A DNA stretch of 64,000 nucleotides, taken from the NCBI RefSeq assembly GCF_021390595.1, contig NZ_JAJEJR010000002.1, positions 1,984,001 through 2,048,000 on the forward strand, in the 5' to 3' direction. Below, one piece after another: positions 25,944-34,270 of the stretch. A model generated the notes under the pieces. It worked only from the letters and a program-made list of their open reading frames with translations. It had not been told where the DNA came from and ran no database searches. Source of the DNA: Paraburkholderia sp. HP33-1 (GTDB taxonomy: Bacteria; Pseudomonadota; Gammaproteobacteria; Burkholderiales; Burkholderiaceae). The translations under genes were made by a program, and so were the position numbers. The stretch's first letter is position 1. Every line of letters begins with the position of its first letter.

Positions 25944-26828
25944 TTGAACATCGATCAACTGAAGGCCATCGACACCCACGTTCACGCCGAGGTGTCGTGC
26001 TGCCAACCGCCCGACCTGTTTGCAAAAGAATTCGACGAGGCAGCCGACAAATACTTCGGCACCGTCCTCAAACAAGGGCGCCGCCCCACCATTCCCGAAA
26101 CGATCGAGCACTATCGGGAACGCCAGATCGGGTTCGTGATGTTTACGGTCGATTGCGAAGCGAACATCGGGCGCCGTCGTATTTCGAATGAGGAGGTCGC
26201 GGAGTTCGCGCAGAAAAACTCCGACATCATGATTGCGTTCGCGAGCATCGATCCGCACAAAGGCAAGTTCGGGGCGCGCGAAGCGCGGCGGCTAATCGAG
26301 GAGCACGGCGTGCGTGGTTTCAAGTTTCACCCCACCATGCAGGGCTTTTTCGCCAACGACCGCATGGCATACCCGCTCTACGAAGTGATTGCCGAGCACG
26401 GCCTGCCGGCGGTGTTTCACAGTGGTCACTCGGGCATGGGTTCGGGCATGCGCGGCGGCGGTGGCTTGCGCCTCAAGTATTCGGAGCCGATCTACCTCGA
26501 CGATGTCGCCGTCGACTTTCCCGACATGAAGATCGTGATCGCGCATCCGTCCTGGCCGTGGCAGGAGCAGGCGCTGTCGATCGCGCTGCACAAGCCGAAC
26601 GTGTATATCGATCTGTCGGGCTGGTCGCCGAAGTACTTCTCGCCCGAACTGGTCAAGTATGCGAATACGCTGTTGCGCAACAAGGTGCTGTTCGCGTCCG
26701 ACTTCCCGCTGATCCGTCCTGACCGCTGGCTCGAAGACTTCGAGACGCTCGACATCAAGCCCGAGGTGAAGCCGCTCGTTCTGAAAGAAAACGCCGTCAC
26801 GCTGCTGGGGCTGCGGGCCCAGGCATGA
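25944..26828 (+). CDS. Amidohydrolase-family (metal-dependent TIM-barrel) protein
   Basis: The 294-aa product begins MNIDQLKAIDTHVHAEVSC, with the DTHVH metal-binding motif of amidohydrolases (ACMSD-like subgroup) at about 10-14. Further candidate metal or catalytic residues are His in FKFHPTMQGFF, His in VFHSGHSG, His in VIAHPSWPW and Asp in LFASDFPLI. It starts with TTG at 25944, with GGGAG upstream at good spacing. It is divergent from ech and shares the conserved operator, so it should be induced by hydroxycinnamates. Related hydrolases act on beta-keto or other thioester intermediates of aromatic side-chain degradation; the actual substrate cannot be read from sequence. Confidence 0.87.
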   Translation: MNIDQLKAIDTHVHAEVSCCQPPDLFAKEFDEAADKYFGTVLKQGRRPTIPETIEHYRERQIGFVMFTVDCEANIGRRRISNEEVAEFAQKNSDIMIAFASIDPHKGKFGAREARRLIEEHGVRGFKFHPTMQGFFANDRMAYPLYEVIAEHGLPAVFHSGHSGMGSGMRGGGGLRLKYSEPIYLDDVAVDFPDMKIVIAHPSWPWQEQALSIALHKPNVYIDLSGWSPKYFSPELVKYANTLLRNKVLFASDFPLIRPDRWLEDFETLDIKPEVKPLVLKENAVTLLGLRAQA

Positions 26829-26839
26829 CGCATGACAAA

Positions 26840-26865
26840 TGGCCCGGCGCGAGAACGCCGGGCCA
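26840..26865. terminator. Bidirectional terminator hairpin between amidohydrolase and MFS genes
   Basis: TGGCCCGGCG-CGAGAA-CGCCGGGCCA is a perfect 10-bp GC-rich stem with a 6-nt loop, placed between the convergent ends of the two genes (26828 and 26887). T-runs are short on both sides. Confidence 0.7.
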
Positions 26866-26886
26866 CGCTGGTCCAGCAACGACGAC

Positions 26887-28116
26887 TTAGCGCTTTGCGG
26901 CGTTCGAGTGGATGACGAGCAGTGCCGCAATCGCCGCGATGATCGTCACCGGCACGCTCGCGCCGATGACCAGTGCAGAACTCTTGCCCATCGAAAGCAA
27001 TTGCCCGGCGGCAACGGGTCCGACAATCGAGCCGACGCGTCCCACCGCCACCGCAGCGCCGACACCCGTACCACGCACGCTGGTCGGATAGCTGGCGGCG
27101 GACAGCGCATACAGCATCGACTGCGCACCGACGACGCCCATGCCGGCAAACAGCACGGCAACGGATAGCGTCTCGATGCTGGCGACTTGAGAAAGCGCGA
27201 TCAATGCACCGACGATGCAGGCATAGATTGCCGCGGCGCTGAAGGCTTGCCTGAACCGGTCCATCAACACACCGATGCCGAGCACGCCGATCACACTGCC
27301 CACGTTGAAGAAAATCTGCGCGATGCCGGCCTGCGAGCGGCTCATGCCGCGCCCCACGGTCAACGAAGGCAGCCAGTTCAGCAGGAAGTAAAGCACGATC
27401 AGCGTGCACAGGAAACTGATCCAGATGCCGATCGTCGCCGCGGCGCGTCCCTCGCCGAACAGGACTTCGCGCGTCGAAAGAAGCGGCTTGTCCGCTGTCG
27501 TCGTTTCCCGCGAGCCGGTCGCGAATTCACGCGACTCCGGCAGCAACATCATCAGCAGAGGAATGATGATCAGCGGTCCGGCGCCGCCTACGTAGAAGAT
27601 ATGACGCCACGCCGTATCACCCGGGCTCAGCACGCCGATCATTGCGGCAAGCGCGCCGCCGAGCGGCATGCCGCAATACATGACGCTGACCGCCATGTTG
27701 CGGTGACGCTGATCGACCGCCTCCGAGGACAACGCGATCAGGTTCGGCATCGCGCCGCCGAGTCCAATGCCCGTCAGCACGCGAGCGATCAGCAGACTCT
27801 CGAAACTCCAGACTTGCGCGGTCGCAATCGAGAAGATGCCGAATACCGCCATCGAGATCATCAGAACGCGCTTGCGGCCGATCCTGTCGGCGAGTCTTCC
27901 TCCGATCATGGCTCCCGGCAAAAGCCCGAACATGCCGGCGCTGAAAGCCAACCCTAACTGGCTGACCGACAAGCCGAACTCGTGCGCCATTCGAGGCGCC
28001 GCAACGCCGGTGGACTGCAGGTCGACGCCCTCCAGTACCGCGACAAGAAGGCACAGCGCCAACGTTAGTGCAGTACTGGAACCTGCGGCACTCGACCGAT
28101 TAGCAATGCTCGACAT
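26887..28116 (-). CDS. MFS transporter, aromatic acid:H+ symporter family (MhpT-like)
   Basis: The 409-aa product has 12 predicted helices. The family motif between TM2 and TM3 is GGRLADRIGRKRVL, and the TM1 Asp of AAHS transporters is seen in LCLLVAVLEGVDLQSTGVAA (EGVD). Another match is IGLGGAMPNLIALSSEAV. MhpT-type carriers import phenylpropanoids such as 3-hydroxyphenylpropionate or ferulate with protons. The ATG at 28116 sits 55 bp from the second copy of the shared operator, divergent from the MarR gene, so uptake and catabolism are probably co-regulated. Confidence 0.92.
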   Translation of the reverse strand: MSSIANRSSAAGSSTALTLALCLLVAVLEGVDLQSTGVAAPRMAHEFGLSVSQLGLAFSAGMFGLLPGAMIGGRLADRIGRKRVLMISMAVFGIFSIATAQVWSFESLLIARVLTGIGLGGAMPNLIALSSEAVDQRHRNMAVSVMYCGMPLGGALAAMIGVLSPGDTAWRHIFYVGGAGPLIIIPLLMMLLPESREFATGSRETTTADKPLLSTREVLFGEGRAAATIGIWISFLCTLIVLYFLLNWLPSLTVGRGMSRSQAGIAQIFFNVGSVIGVLGIGVLMDRFRQAFSAAAIYACIVGALIALSQVASIETLSVAVLFAGMGVVGAQSMLYALSAASYPTSVRGTGVGAAVAVGRVGSIVGPVAAGQLLSMGKSSALVIGASVPVTIIAAIAALLVIHSNAAKR

Positions 28117-28170
28117 GACGTCTCCTTCACCTTTGATTTAACTGCCAGTGGGTTGACGATGAGTCTAGTC

Positions 28171-28224
28171 TCAGGACGCCTGACATTGAAAGTAGAATAT
28201 GATGTGCTCGGTAGAAACACCTAA
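28171..28224. promoter_or_regulatory. Conserved operator/promoter block, copy 2 (MFS transporter / MarR divergent region)
   Basis: TCAGG-ACG-CCTGA at 28171-28183 is followed, at the same spacing as copy 1, by AAAGTAGAATAT and GGTAGAAACACCTAA. TAGAAT (28193-28198) is a possible -10 element for the MarR gene. The block begins 55 bp from the MFS ATG and ends 12 bp before the MarR ATG, so a bound repressor would control both, including itself. Confidence 0.65.
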
Positions 28225-28235
28225 GGCAACCAATA

Positions 28236-28721
28236 ATGATCAAGACAACGGAGAAGCGGCGAACGCCCCTTGCCAGACAGGCCGGTTCAACGAAAGCAGG
28301 TGCGCCAACCGCCCGTGTTTCCTATGTGGTCGGCCAGCTGGACCGATTGCTCAAACGCAGTTTTATCGATGTTCTCGGCGAATTCGGGCTGACCTTGCCT
28401 CAGTTCACCGCGCTCTCCGTGATCAGCGCCAGCGGCGCCATGACCAACGCGAAACTCGCTGAACGCTCGTTCATCACGCCGCAATCGGCCAACGAGGTCG
28501 TCAAGACAATGGAAGCAAACGGTTGGGTCGGACGCGTTGGGCACCCTACCCACGGTCGCCTGATTCATCTGTTTCTGACCGACGAAGGGCGTCGGGTACT
28601 GCAGGAATGCGATTCGGCGATCGACGCGCTCGAGGCGTCCATGCTGGAAGGAATGACGGAAATCCCGGTCGATACGCTGCGCAAGGTGCTGCAGCGATGC
28701 GTGTCCAATCTGCGCGCTTGA
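28236..28721 (+). CDS. MarR-family transcriptional regulator of hydroxycinnamate genes
   Basis: The 161-aa product is a winged-helix MarR protein: helices around SYVVGQLDRLLKRSFIDVLG, recognition region LAERSFITPQSANEVVKTME, and wing VGRVGHPTHGRLIHLFLTD. Known relatives (FerR, CouR, HcaR) are repressors released by hydroxycinnamoyl-CoA. The context (ech, vdh, fcs, an aromatic MFS carrier) supports that assignment. It is divergent from the MFS gene; the shared palindrome TCAGG-N3-CCTGA in its own promoter and in the ech promoter is the likely binding site. Ligand and operator are inferred, not shown. Confidence 0.9.
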   Translation: MIKTTEKRRTPLARQAGSTKAGAPTARVSYVVGQLDRLLKRSFIDVLGEFGLTLPQFTALSVISASGAMTNAKLAERSFITPQSANEVVKTMEANGWVGRVGHPTHGRLIHLFLTDEGRRVLQECDSAIDALEASMLEGMTEIPVDTLRKVLQRCVSNLRA

Positions 28722-28946
28722 GTGGACCTTGCGCCGCATCGGCGGCGTTCGCCGATCGCGGACAGCTTCGGCGGCATCGTCGCATGCGCGTGGAAGCTCA
28801 GTGAAATCCCTGGTCGGCATTTAGCCGCGTATTACCTCCCCCACCACATCGCCCGTTATAGTGCTTCACAGCGGCCGCCATCTTGTGCGCGCAGCAACAG
28901 CGCGTCCGCCTTGCCGTTCCCCACCCGATTCGAGAGGAAACGAAAC

Positions 28947-29525
28947 ATGTCCAAGCGGATTCTTATCATCGCAGGTGATTTTGTCGAAGACTACGAGCTG
29001 ATGGTGCCGTTCCAGGCGCTTGCGGCGGTCGGACATAAGGTGGACGTCGTTGCGCCCGACAAGCGCGCGGGCGACGCGATTCGCACCGCGATCCACGACT
29101 TCGAAGGCGATCAGACCTACACGGAAAAGCGCGGCCACAACTTCACGCTGAACGCCGACTTCGCGTCGGTGGATCCTGCGGCCTACGACGCGCTGCTCGT
29201 GCCCGGCGGTCGCGCACCCGAATATCTGCGGCTCAACGACAAGGTGATCGCATTCGTGCGCCATTTCGCGGAAACGAAAAAACCGATTGCCGCCGTCTGC
29301 CACGGCGCGCAACTGCTGGTGGCGGCGGGCGTGATCGAAGGCCGGCGTATTTCGGCGTATCCGGCCTGCGCGCCCGAAGTCAAGCTCGCGGGCGCGCAGT
29401 ACGTGGCGCTCGACTGGCCTGACGCGATCACCGACGAGAACTTCGTGACCGCGCCCGCGTGGACCTCGCACGTGAACTGGCTCGCGCAGTTCCTCGCCCT
29501 GCTCGGCACGCGCATCACGCATTGA
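28947..29525 (+). CDS. DJ-1/PfpI-family protein
   Basis: The 192-aa product has the DJ-1/PfpI fold: [20 protein letters not shown] at the N-terminus, the nucleophile elbow [14 protein letters not shown] with Cys near residue 117, and [10 protein letters not shown] as the flanking loop. Family members are glyoxalases, deglycases, chaperones or proteases; E. coli YhbO/YajL are related. I chose ATG 28947 with GAGAGG upstream; the open frame extends upstream without a ribosome site. It is followed by a perfect GC hairpin (29527-29545). The 225-bp gap before it shows no gene. Confidence 0.92.
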   Translation: MSKRILIIAGDFVEDYELMVPFQALAAVGHKVDVVAPDKRAGDAIRTAIHDFEGDQTYTEKRGHNFTLNADFASVDPAAYDALLVPGGRAPEYLRLNDKVIAFVRHFAETKKPIAAVCHGAQLLVAAGVIEGRRISAYPACAPEVKLAGAQYVALDWPDAITDENFVTAPAWTSHVNWLAQFLALLGTRITH

Positions 29526-29526
29526 A

Positions 29527-29545
29527 GGGGCGCGAGGCGCGCCCC
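29527..29545 (+). terminator. Hairpin after the DJ-1/PfpI gene
   Basis: GGGGCGCG-AGG-CGCGCCCC is a perfect 8-bp stem with a 3-nt loop beginning 2 nt after the stop codon. No T-run follows, so it may slow rather than stop transcription into the RHH gene. Confidence 0.5.
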
Positions 29546-29578
29546 GCGACGTCATCACTTGAGAGGGAGGGTAATCGA

Positions 29579-29917
29579 ATGTGCAATGTCTATGTCGACG
29601 CTGATCCGATCCTCTATGAGTCGCGTACGCGCGCTCTGCGCATTCATGGCGCCGTAACCACGGTGAGGCTCGAAAATCTCTTCTGGGATGTGCTTCAGGA
29701 AATCGCCAACCGCGAGAACATGACGACGACCCAGTTCGCGGTGAAGCTCCACGACGAACTGTTCGCCTTGCGCGGCGAAGAGCCGTTGAATTTCGCATCG
29801 TTTTTGCGCGTGTGCTGCCTGCGCTATCTGTCGACGAGCGCAGCACGCACCGAGGCCGCTGGCGACGTGCAGCTCAATGCCCCGTTTCAACCCAAATTCG
29901 TGAAGGCGGCTGTGTGA
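29579..29917 (+). CDS. Ribbon-helix-helix domain protein
   Basis: The 112-aa product has a ribbon-helix-helix (RHH_4-type) domain: TRALRIHGAVTTVRLENLFW (beta strand and helix 1) then ANRENMTTTQFAVKLHDELF (turn and helix 2). This kind of protein binds DNA as a dimer, and is often annotated as RHH-domain or arylsulfotransferase-like. The ATG has GAGGGAGG upstream. It follows the DJ-1 gene by 53 bp with a hairpin between. Its targets are unknown. Confidence 0.85.
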   Translation: MCNVYVDADPILYESRTRALRIHGAVTTVRLENLFWDVLQEIANRENMTTTQFAVKLHDELFALRGEEPLNFASFLRVCCLRYLSTSAARTEAAGDVQLNAPFQPKFVKAAV

Positions 29918-29926
29918 GGGATTGCG

Positions 29927-31165
29927 TCAGTCAGCCGACGGGTCGCATGCGCATTCAAGAGAAGATGGCGTGGACGGTCGCTCCAGCACGGCAAGCCGTT
30001 GCAGTGTCACGAGGCCTAACAGCGCGAGTCCAAGTCCCAGCGTAAAGTCAGCGTGGACACCCGCCCGATCGACAATCGTGCCCCCCACTGCCGAACCCAC
30101 GGCAATCGCCACCTGGATAATGCAGACGAACATGGCCGACCCTGCTTCGGGCAGGTCGGTCGTGCCGCGCTGAATCCATACGCTGAAGCAAAGCGGGAGC
30201 GCTCCGAACGCGATGCCCCAAAGCAGCATCCCTGCAGTCTCGCCGATGGGCGAACGTTCCAGCAGCAACATCGAAGACATCGCGCCCAATAGGAGCACAA
30301 CCATCGCGGCGACAGACTTCTTCAAATGGTCCGAAATCACCATCGACGTCAACGCATTGGAGAAGAAGCCGATAAGGCCGAATCCGAACAGCAACAGCGT
30401 GATGGCACTCAACGAGAAGTCGTGCTCGAGCAGCGGAGCAATATACGTGTAGGTCGAGAAGTGCGCTCCAAAGACAAGCGCGACCATCACCATGCTCAAC
30501 CTCGTATGCGGCCGGCCAAGCAGTGTCCTGAAGTCGGCGATCCGCAACGCCGACGCCGACGGCAACGAAGGCACGAGAAACGCCTGCGCCAATAAGGCAA
30601 GCGACACCAGCCCCGCGGTGGCAGCGAACGCCATTCGCCACGATGCGAACGACGCGATAAATGTCCCGAGCGGCACACCGATCACGGTTGCACAGGTCAC
30701 GCCGGTCAGAATGGTCGCGGTCGCCTTTGCGGCATCCTTTGCCTGCACGAGTCGCGGGGCAGCCGCCGTCGCCAGAGTCCAGAAGCCGCCTAACGCGCCG
30801 CCGAGCAATGCCCGCCCTGCCAGCATGACGGCAAGGTTCGGTGCGGCTGCACAGACGACGTTCGCGATCAGCAGTGCCGCGGTGAGAAGCAGAAAAACGT
30901 ACCGGCGATCCATGCGGCCCGCGCTGACGATGAGCGTCGGCGCCAATATCGCGCCCATGACGCCAGGCGTGGTGACCGTCAGACCGGCGACACCGGGCGA
31001 CACGCCAAGGTCGTGCGCGATCTGCGGCAACAGTCCCACAGGCAAAAACTCAGCCGTCACGAACGCGAACGCGCTGACCGCTACCGCAATGACGGATAGC
31101 CATTGACCCGCGGACGTTGAATTTCCTTCCAGGGAGGCGGGTATTGAAGGTGTATTGATTTGCAT
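29927..31165 (-). CDS. MFS exporter, DHA1 (AraJ/Bcr-like) family
   Basis: The 412-aa product has 12 hydrophobic segments; the N-terminus FAFVTAEFLPVGLLPQIAHD, then GVMGAILAPTLIVSAGRMDR and ALLGGALGGFWTLATAAAP, fit DHA1 drug or sugar-efflux carriers of the AraJ/YdhP type. The C-terminal tail (LERPSTPSSLECACDPSAD) is polar. Its stop at 29927 lies just past the convergent RHH gene. No regulator gene sits next to it. The substrate is unknown. Confidence 0.88.
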   Translation of the reverse strand: MQINTPSIPASLEGNSTSAGQWLSVIAVAVSAFAFVTAEFLPVGLLPQIAHDLGVSPGVAGLTVTTPGVMGAILAPTLIVSAGRMDRRYVFLLLTAALLIANVVCAAAPNLAVMLAGRALLGGALGGFWTLATAAAPRLVQAKDAAKATATILTGVTCATVIGVPLGTFIASFASWRMAFAATAGLVSLALLAQAFLVPSLPSASALRIADFRTLLGRPHTRLSMVMVALVFGAHFSTYTYIAPLLEHDFSLSAITLLLFGFGLIGFFSNALTSMVISDHLKKSVAAMVVLLLGAMSSMLLLERSPIGETAGMLLWGIAFGALPLCFSVWIQRGTTDLPEAGSAMFVCIIQVAIAVGSAVGGTIVDRAGVHADFTLGLGLALLGLVTLQRLAVLERPSTPSSLECACDPSAD

Positions 31166-31409
31166 GAGGACGACTACGCCGACGCGAGGTTGAAGTCTCG
31201 CATTTTAAGTGTGGTTTCGCCTCGGAAAAAGCATCGTCTCCTGAAAAGACTGGCAAGCGTGGCTGAACAATGCGCGGGCGGCCGTCCGCGTCAGAACTGA
31301 ATAGATGCGCTCGCTTCTGCTCAGGTCGTCAGATCTGCGGAGCAAGCTCAACTTTCGCCATGTGTCGCCGATAAATACGGGTTGGCACCTGAACTATCGG
31401 CACAACCTG

Positions 31410-32390
31410 ATGCACCGAACAACAATTGCCGCATGCTTCGTTGCAATCACCGCGCTTGCGGGGTGCGCAACGAAAGTCGTCCAAGTCGAAAACCCGGATC
31501 CGCCCTACCAAGGCCCCATCGTGCGGTTGCGGTATGCGCCCGGCCCCTCTGCCACCATCCGGGTTGGCGAAACAACGGCGCTTGAATATGTGAATGCCCG
31601 TCGCCAGGAGGCCGGTTTGCCGCTTATTGCGGTCGACGACAAGCTAGCCGAAGCTGCGGCTGCCCACGCCCGCTATCTCGACCTTAATCGGGTTGGCACC
31701 CACGACGAAATTGAAGGTAGACCCGGCTTCACCGGCGTGGACGTGATCACGCGGGTGCGGCTGCATACGCCGGCTTATGGCGCGAGTGAAGTACTCGCGG
31801 TGTTCGGCGGCCCTCGATCAGTTGAGACACCGGTCGAGGATATTTTTGCGTCACCCTATCATCGAGGCGCGATCCTGTTTGACTGGGCGCGCGCGGGTGA
31901 AGCGTCGATCGTCGGATCCAGTTCTGTGACCGTCGTCGATTTTGCGGACATCGCTCGCGCCCTTGCCGACACAGAACTTGTCGCCTGGCCGTACGACGGT
32001 CAGCGCCTGGTACCCACCGCATGGGTGAACAATGAGCAGCCTGACCCCATGGGAGCCGACGGTCGATATCGTGGTCAAGTCCTGGGTTATCCCATCACTC
32101 TCTCAGGCGGACCGAATGCGCACATCGAGCTGCGCAGCTTCGAGTTGCGGGACCAGCGTGGCAAGAAGGTGCAGTGCAAGATCGCGCCGCTGACTGCGGC
32201 GGACGTCGCGCGCAACACCGCCATCTGTACACCCTTTGAACCGCTTCGAACTGGCACGCACTATACAGTGCGTGCGATCGGGAAGGTCACGCAACTGGGC
32301 AGCGTCGCGCCCTTCGACCTTACTTGGGGGTTCACGACGCGCGACGACAACGTGAACACGCCGTCGGTCGTCGCGCAGTCCGAAAAGTGA
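31410..32390 (+). CDS. CAP (SCP/PR-1)-domain lipoprotein
   Basis: The 326-aa product has a signal peptide and lipobox (ITALAGC). A CAP-like region follows: YVNARRQEAGLPLIAVDDKL, AAAAHARYLDLNRVGTHDE and GRPGFTGVDVITR, with the paired His residues expected of CAP domains. The C-terminal half (ITLSGGPNAHIELRSFELRD and TPFEPLRTGTHYTVRAIG) looks like a beta-sandwich. Bacterial CAP proteins are of uncertain function, usually extracytoplasmic. I chose ATG 31410; the ribosome site is weak, and the open frame begins earlier. Its 3' end overlaps a toxin remnant on the opposite strand. Confidence 0.8.
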   Translation: MHRTTIAACFVAITALAGCATKVVQVENPDPPYQGPIVRLRYAPGPSATIRVGETTALEYVNARRQEAGLPLIAVDDKLAEAAAAHARYLDLNRVGTHDEIEGRPGFTGVDVITRVRLHTPAYGASEVLAVFGGPRSVETPVEDIFASPYHRGAILFDWARAGEASIVGSSSVTVVDFADIARALADTELVAWPYDGQRLVPTAWVNNEQPDPMGADGRYRGQVLGYPITLSGGPNAHIELRSFELRDQRGKKVQCKIAPLTAADVARNTAICTPFEPLRTGTHYTVRAIGKVTQLGSVAPFDLTWGFTTRDDNVNTPSVVAQSEK

Positions 32391-32499
32391 GCAGTCGTCC
32401 GACAGCAAGGACGCATGTCCTGAGGATGTACCAACGCAGATCCTCTGTATCCTCTTGCGCCTCGTCGAGAATCAGGAGCTTGAACTTCGTCGGCGCCAT
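32332..32499 (-). pseudogene. Truncated ParE/RelE-type toxin remnant
   Basis: Directly behind the antitoxin, with the TGATG overlap usual for Phd/YefM-ParE pairs, an open frame of 55 codons begins MAPTKFKLLILDEAQEDTED. A ParE-like start (LILDEAQEDTEDLRWYI) is seen for about 25 residues, then sequence with no resemblance to the family (LRTCVLAVGRLLT) and a stop; typical toxins run to 90-100 residues. The remainder is missing, so the toxin is probably inactive. It overlaps the end of the CAP-domain gene, which suggests deletion or recombination at this point. Confidence 0.6.
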
Positions 32500-32783
32500 C
32501 AGCCGGCCTGTTCCTTCCGGTCAAGGTCGTCGAGTTCCGCGAGAAACTCATCCGCATCCTTGAATTTCCCCTGTTCGATGTCCTTCTGACCCAGAGCGAG
32601 AATCTTGAGGAAAGCCAGCGTTTGCTGTGTGTCCTCATAGCTTTGCACGTCCTGAACGACGAGCCTGGCTTCACCATTCTGTGTGATGAGCAGCGGCTCG
32701 CCGGAAGCCGTCAGATCCTTGACGATCTGCGCTGCGTCGCTTTTCAGGTAGCTGATGGGCTTTACGTGATCAGCAAGGCGCAT
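32499..32783 (-). CDS. Phd/YefM-family antitoxin
   Basis: The 94-aa product is a type II antitoxin: N-terminal Phd/YefM DNA-binding fold (HVKPISYLKSDAAQIVKDLT, GEPLLITQNGEARLVVQDVQ) and a longer C-terminal toxin-binding helix (EQGKFKDADEFLAELDDLDR). The ATG has GGGAGG at 7 nt. The partner toxin downstream is truncated, so this is an orphan antitoxin that may still repress its own promoter or protect against toxins encoded elsewhere. It follows the FAD oxidoreductase gene by 129 bp on the same strand. Confidence 0.92.
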   Translation of the reverse strand: MRLADHVKPISYLKSDAAQIVKDLTASGEPLLITQNGEARLVVQDVQSYEDTQQTLAFLKILALGQKDIEQGKFKDADEFLAELDDLDRKEQAG

Positions 32784-32912
32784 GAGTGATCCTCCCTTTT
32801 TGCCCCATTCAGAGCGAATATCGACCAGATTCGGTTTTATGCCAAGTCCTGCAACAGCTTCAGGACCGAACCGATGCGCTCGCTTCCGTGAGGCCGACCC
32901 ATCGGCGCCGGG

Positions 32913-34259
32913 CTATCCCGACAGGGCCGTCCTGAATGTGGCGAACGCCGCCTGTCCCATCGCCACCAGAGCGCTGCGTGCATAGGGCGATGGGTTGAGC
33001 GCACCTAAGGTCTCGAGACCTTCGCGTGAGCGTCCCGTCACCGCCTGTGCTATCGCCGATGCATATAAGGTGGTGGTCACCATTCCCTGCCCTGAGAAAC
33101 CAGCGGCATAGTACAGGCCTGCTTCAGGAGTGAGCAACATGGGCAGGCCGCTGCGGCTCAGGTCACATTGTCCGCCCCAGGCCGACTCGATCTCGATTCC
33201 CGCCAGTTGGGGAAAGACCACGCTGATTTCCCGCCGTATGCGAAGGACATTCAGCGCCAACTGGAACTGGACAAGCGCGTCCGCGCCGCCGAACGCGAGC
33301 CGGAATCGACCGCTGCCGTCGCCTGCTTCGATCAGCCGTCCATAGTTCATCGCTATCTCGGATGCATCGCAGAAGCACGCGCCGCCCGGTAACAACTCGT
33401 CGGCAAGTTCAGCGCTAATAAGCCGGGTGCAAAGAATCAGCGTCTGCACGGGCACAATGGCGCGCGGCAGACCCGCGCCGCGAATCCCCCCGATTCCAGT
33501 GGCGATGACGACTTGCGCGGCTTTAACGCTACCGGAGGTGGTTTGCAAGCAGTATCCCCCGGCCGGATCGCGGTTCAAGCCGGTGGCCCGGCATTGCTCG
33601 CAGAGTACTGCGCCTGCGGCGCCAGCCAGTCGAGCGACGGCGGACGTGAAAGAGCGTGGATTAAAGTGGCCGTACTGCGGTCCGATGTCATCGCCGCGGA
33701 AATAGAGCGCGTTGTTGTAGAGCGGAGAATTAATATGCTTTGCGCGCAAATCGCCGGTGCCGACATAGGTGCCCCAGCCGATTCCGAGCCGCTCGAGCAG
33801 CCGTGCTTCCTTTTCGATCCATCTGGCTTGCGAGTCCGATTTGCTCACGAGCAGCAGGCCGGGGTGAAACTCACAACCGCCGGCTGTCGCGGCACGCTGA
33901 TGCACAGTATCAAGCGCGTCGTGCACGCGATGCCATGCATCGGCTGCGGTCGTTTCACCAAACATCTCGACCAGTACGGACAGCGGGATGTCAAAGCCGG
34001 GCCACAGTTGGCCACCGCTGCGCATCGATTGCCCGCCGCCGATCGTCCCCGCTTCGAGAACCGCGACCGTGCGGCCGGCCGCAGCAATTTCGAGTGCTGT
34101 GGACAGGCCGAGCAACCCTCCACCCACTACGGCAACGTCCACGGACGCCGGGCAAGATTGCGTGGTGTCAAAGTCGCCGGCACTGTCCTTGTAGCAGGTC
34201 GGCGCGGTGTTGAAGTCCGTGCGCAGATCGTTGAGAAACTCTCTGATTGAATGACCCAT
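32913..34259 (-). CDS. FAD-dependent oxidoreductase, DAO family (DadA/PuuB-like), paired with the STAND NTPase
   Basis: The 448-aa product has the FAD-binding beta-alpha-beta GGGLLG at about 46-51 (VAVVGGGLLGLSTALE), the DAO signature RSGGQLWPGFD after GTIGGGQSM, a middle segment ARLAGAAGAVLCEQCRATGL, and a C-terminal flavin motif YYAAGFSGQGMVTTTLYASA. Related enzymes oxidise amines or amino acids (D-amino-acid dehydrogenase, gamma-glutamylputrescine oxidase). The ATG (GGAG 6 nt upstream) is 11 bp after the stop of the 1392-aa NTPase gene, so they are one unit. The amine substrate, and why it is tied to a large STAND-like ATPase, are not known. A NAD-depleting role is not suggested by the family; producing peroxide or removing an amine signal are possibilities. 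Confidence 0.88.
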   Translation of the reverse strand: MGHSIREFLNDLRTDFNTAPTCYKDSAGDFDTTQSCPASVDVAVVGGGLLGLSTALEIAAAGRTVAVLEAGTIGGGQSMRSGGQLWPGFDIPLSVLVEMFGETTAADAWHRVHDALDTVHQRAATAGGCEFHPGLLLVSKSDSQARWIEKEARLLERLGIGWGTYVGTGDLRAKHINSPLYNNALYFRGDDIGPQYGHFNPRSFTSAVARLAGAAGAVLCEQCRATGLNRDPAGGYCLQTTSGSVKAAQVVIATGIGGIRGAGLPRAIVPVQTLILCTRLISAELADELLPGGACFCDASEIAMNYGRLIEAGDGSGRFRLAFGGADALVQFQLALNVLRIRREISVVFPQLAGIEIESAWGGQCDLSRSGLPMLLTPEAGLYYAAGFSGQGMVTTTLYASAIAQAVTGRSREGLETLGALNPSPYARSALVAMGQAAFATFRTALSG

Positions 34260-34270
34260 CTGCCGCTCCG

